From the NCBI GenBank assembly GCA_964567125.1, contig CAZMLC010000102.1, positions 1 to 7,372 of the forward strand: a stretch of 7,372 bases of DNA, read 5' to 3'. This document shows, one piece after another, positions 4,966-7,372 of the stretch (within the stretch, counting starts at the first letter, position 1; each line of letters starts with the position of its first letter). The position numbers and the translations under genes were made by a program. Source of the stretch: CAZMLC01 sp964567125. GTDB lineage: Bacteria; Verrucomicrobiota; Kiritimatiellia; RFP12; UBA1067. The notes below the pieces were generated by a model. The model ran no database searches. It worked only from the letters and a program-made list of their open reading frames with translations, and was not told where the DNA came from.

Positions 4966-7372
4966 ATGACGCTCATTCGCATAGGCATCGCCAGCGCGTT
5001 CACCATGGGGTTTTACGCGCTAGCGACTCCGCTCGCAGACCGTGAGGCGCGCGTGGACCCCAAGGGCATTTTACGCTGGAGCGATAATCAGGCTGAGGTC
5101 GCGCTGCTGGGCGTGAACCTCTATACGCCGTTTACGTGGGACTACGACAGTCACAAGGCGGCCAACCTGGATTATAAAGCCTCCATCCGCCAAGACATCG
5201 CACACCTGCGCCGCCTCAACCTCGGCGTTGTGCGCATCCACTGCTTCGAGCGTCAATTCAGCGACAAACAGGGCAATCTCATTGACAATCACCATCTCGA
5301 GCTGCTGGATTATCTCATCGCGGAGTGCCGCAAGAACAACATCTACGTCGTGCTTACGCCCATTGCATGGTGGCCCTGCTCCTACAATGGCGACAAAGGC
5401 TTCTCCAACGACTACACCATGCCGGAGATGACCACATCGCGCACCGCCTGGGCGATCCAGGCGCGCTTTCTACAGCAGTTTGCGCAGCATGTGAACCGCT
5501 ATACGAATATGCGCTACGGCGAGGATGGCTGTATCCTTGCGTTTGAATGCATCAACGAACCGCTCTATCCCAAGGGGACGCCGGATGCGTGCGTGACTGA
5601 ATACATCAACGTGCTTGCGGATGCGCTGCGGAGCGCAACAAAGAAGCCGATCTATTACAATTCGTGGCAGGGCCGCAATGCGGCAGCCGGGGCCGCACGC
5701 ATCGACGGTGTGACCTGCTCGACCTATCCGACCGGGCTCGTGAACGGCAAAGCGTATGAAACGCACCAGCTCGCGCGCGCAAAGGGTTCGTCGCTGGATC
5801 CCTCGCCAGCCATCGCCACGAAATCGCGCATGGTCTACGAATTCGATGCCGCGGATGTCCATGGCTCGCACATGTATCCCTCCATGGCCCGCTTCTTCCG
5901 TTCGGAGGGCATACAAGTTGCATCGCAATTCCAATACGATCCCGCGGCCATTGCCGCGAACAATAAAAACTGGCAGACGCATTTTCTCAATCTGCTCTAC
6001 ACGCCAGGCAAGGCGATTTCCCTCGCCATTGCAGCCGAAGTCTTTCGCAACATCCCGCTCTACACCCCGTTCGTTGCCGCCACCAATGAGATGACCTTCG
6101 GTGAGTTTTACAGTTCAGGGCCTGACGATCTTTCGCTCTTTGCGACGGCCACGCATTTTTACACAAGTAACGCGACCACGAAGCGGCCCCCTGCACCCGA
6201 AAAGCTGGAACATGTCTGGGGCTGCGGCGCTTCGCCAATCGTCAGCTATGCAGGCTCCGGTGCCTACTTCCTCGATCGGGTCGCACCGGGCATCTGGCGC
6301 GTCCAGATCTATCCCGATGTCTTTGACCGCGAAGATGCCTACACGGGCACAGACCACGAAAAAACGCGCCTGCTGCCGATCGCGCATTCCCTCACGCCGC
6401 ACCTGCCGGATTTAGGCGATGCACCGGTTGTCGTTCCTCTTGATCATGCGCACGACTACCTTCTCGTTCGACAGGGTGTACAGCTGACGGATATGGAGAA
6501 ACAAGCGGCACGCGCGCTTGTCCCCGCCTACATCACGCCCCCGCTATCGCCCTGCACGGAGCCGCTCATCCGCGGTTCCGTACCTGCGCTCATCGGCGTC
6601 GATGAACCCTGCCCGACGCCCTTCACCACAACAGCGAAAACCGCAGTTGAACTTCTGCTGTGCAAGCAAGAGAAGCCTGACGAGGTTCTCAGCTTCACGC
6701 TAGGACCGTCCGCAGCACTTAAGGCCCATACGCTCAGCGCCGGAACGTGGCTGGCGCGGTTTCGCGTCGGTACCAGCAGTTATCCGACAGCCCATACGCC
6801 TGGAGCAGCGTTCCTCCCCGATTCCGCGGCATCGCGGCAAAACCTCTTGACCGGACAGGGTGCGCTCACCCCTTCCAAACACGCGTTCCAGACCGTCGAC
6901 ATCCGCGCCACACCGGACTCGATCAGACTCGTCGTTGCCGGCGCCGAGAAACGCGGAGCCTGCGGCGGAGTCAGCATCGCCGGCGGACTGCCGGTCGCCT
7001 CGCTCGCGGGCTTGGCGATCTATGCGGAGATCATGAACCATACCGCGCATGCAGCGGCACTTGAACTGGGCTTTGCGATGAAAACCGGCGGTGGTCTCGG
7101 CACCAACTTGCGGCTGACACCAGGGCTCAACACCTGTATTATTCCTTATGATCAGCTGATCACGCTGTGGGGCTTGAAAAAGCGTTCTGATTTCGACTGT
7201 ACCCAGGTGAACCGTATCTCGCTGCTGACCGGCACCTGGCTCATGGGCGATGATGCGGCGCGCTTTCCCGCTCACGATCTGGAGATCCGCACACTCAGCC
7301 TCACGCGGGCGATCCCCTGCTTGAAAATGACGGTCGTGGATCAGCAACAGCCCTGGCCGATCTTCGATCCTG
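4966..7372 (+). CDS. Secreted clan GH-A (GH5-like) glycoside hydrolase, multidomain, 3' end beyond window
   Basis: An open frame from the ATG at 4966 to the window edge: 802 complete codons with no stop, so the C-terminus is missing. It begins seven bases after the previous stop; TAGGT at 4956-4960 is a weak ribosome binding site. A Sec signal covers about residues 1-20 (R5, hydrophobic 6-19, cleavage near ALA or PLA). The catalytic TIM barrel spans about 30-370: LLGVNLY (47-53), VVRIHCFE (88-95) with the conserved Arg R90, IYVVLTPIAWW (126-136), FECINEP (193-199) with acid/base E198, CSTYPTG (251-257), and MVYEFDAAD (289-297) with probable nucleophile E292. The two Glu are 94 residues apart, as in GH5. 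A beta-sandwich-like segment follows (about 370-500, with GSGAYFLDRVAPGIWRVQIY at 430-449 and LPDLGD at 480-485). Beta-rich residues 550-660 and a carbohydrate-binding-like segment (about 685-780, ending DLEIRTLSL) come next. Substrate specificity cannot be read. Exact GH family (GH5, GH2-like or unclassified GH-A) is uncertain. Confidence 0.85.
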   Translation, partial: MTLIRIGIASAFTMGFYALATPLADREARVDPKGILRWSDNQAEVALLGVNLYTPFTWDYDSHKAANLDYKASIRQDIAHLRRLNLGVVRIHCFERQFSDKQGNLIDNHHLELLDYLIAECRKNNIYVVLTPIAWWPCSYNGDKGFSNDYTMPEMTTSRTAWAIQARFLQQFAQHVNRYTNMRYGEDGCILAFECINEPLYPKGTPDACVTEYINVLADALRSATKKPIYYNSWQGRNAAAGAARIDGVTCSTYPTGLVNGKAYETHQLARAKGSSLDPSPAIATKSRMVYEFDAADVHGSHMYPSMARFFRSEGIQVASQFQYDPAAIAANNKNWQTHFLNLLYTPGKAISLAIAAEVFRNIPLYTPFVAATNEMTFGEFYSSGPDDLSLFATATHFYTSNATTKRPPAPEKLEHVWGCGASPIVSYAGSGAYFLDRVAPGIWRVQIYPDVFDREDAYTGTDHEKTRLLPIAHSLTPHLPDLGDAPVVVPLDHAHDYLLVRQGVQLTDMEKQAARALVPAYITPPLSPCTEPLIRGSVPALIGVDEPCPTPFTTTAKTAVELLLCKQEKPDEVLSFTLGPSAALKAHTLSAGTWLARFRVGTSSYPTAHTPGAAFLPDSAASRQNLLTGQGALTPSKHAFQTVDIRATPDSIRLVVAGAEKRGACGGVSIAGGLPVASLAGLAIYAEIMNHTAHAAALELGFAMKTGGGLGTNLRLTPGLNTCIIPYDQLITLWGLKKRSDFDCTQVNRISLLTGTWLMGDDAARFPAHDLEIRTLSLTRAIPCLKMTVVDQQQPWPIFDP

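Noticed and set aside
4053..5006. Minus-strand frame of 317 codons
   Set aside because: It lies opposite the well-supported DUF4886 gene and has no recognisable motif; a mirror of codon bias.
6700..7347. Minus-strand frame of 215 codons, and several plus-strand frames between 5228 and 7064
   Set aside because: All lie within the continuous open frame of the glycoside hydrolase, which has a start, signal peptide and catalytic motifs and stays open to the window edge.

Overview
The window looks like bacterial chromosome from the PVC group (Kiritimatiellota, Verrucomicrobiota, Lentisphaerota or Planctomycetota). The clues are a Lys/Ala/Pro-tailed protein whose visible end resembles the start of a small CBM48 protein, Tat-exported Gfo/Idh/MocA and xylose-isomerase-like proteins, a DUF4886 esterase-like protein and a large secreted clan GH-A glycosidase. 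This placement is inference from gene content and is only moderately secure. There are no RNA genes, insertion sequences, CRISPR arrays or long repeats that I can support.

Layout. Positions 152 to 1 (minus strand) hold the start of a gene that leaves the window on the left. Positions 153-385 are a divergent control region. It has a very good sigma70-type promoter for the minus gene (TTGACA-16-TATACT), a good one for the plus operon (TTGCCA-17-TATAGT), and an inverted repeat centred on the -35 box of the minus promoter. From 386 to the right edge five genes lie head to tail with overlaps or gaps of no more than 13 bases, so they are almost certainly one operon: (1) Gfo/Idh/MocA oxidoreductase, 386-1759; (2) xylose-isomerase-like TIM-barrel protein, 1713-2687; (3) enolase-superfamily enzyme of the muconate-lactonizing (MLE) type, 2684-4066; (4) DUF4886 SGNH-hydrolase-like protein, 4080-4958; (5) GH-A glycoside hydrolase with C-terminal beta-rich regions, 4966 to beyond 7372, open at the window end.

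How the genes may work together. All five operon proteins carry export signals: the first three have twin-arginine (Tat) signals and the last two Sec-type signals. The simplest reading is an extracytoplasmic saccharide-processing pathway. The glycosidase and the esterase-like protein would release and deacylate sugars. The cofactor-carrying oxidoreductase, exported folded, would oxidise them. The TIM-barrel and enolase-superfamily enzymes would then isomerise, epimerise or eliminate the oxidised product before uptake. The substrate cannot be read from the sequence. The most unusual part is an enolase-superfamily enzyme with intact-looking metal and lysine residues behind a Tat signal, coupled by a 4-base overlap to a Tat-exported isomerase-like enzyme.
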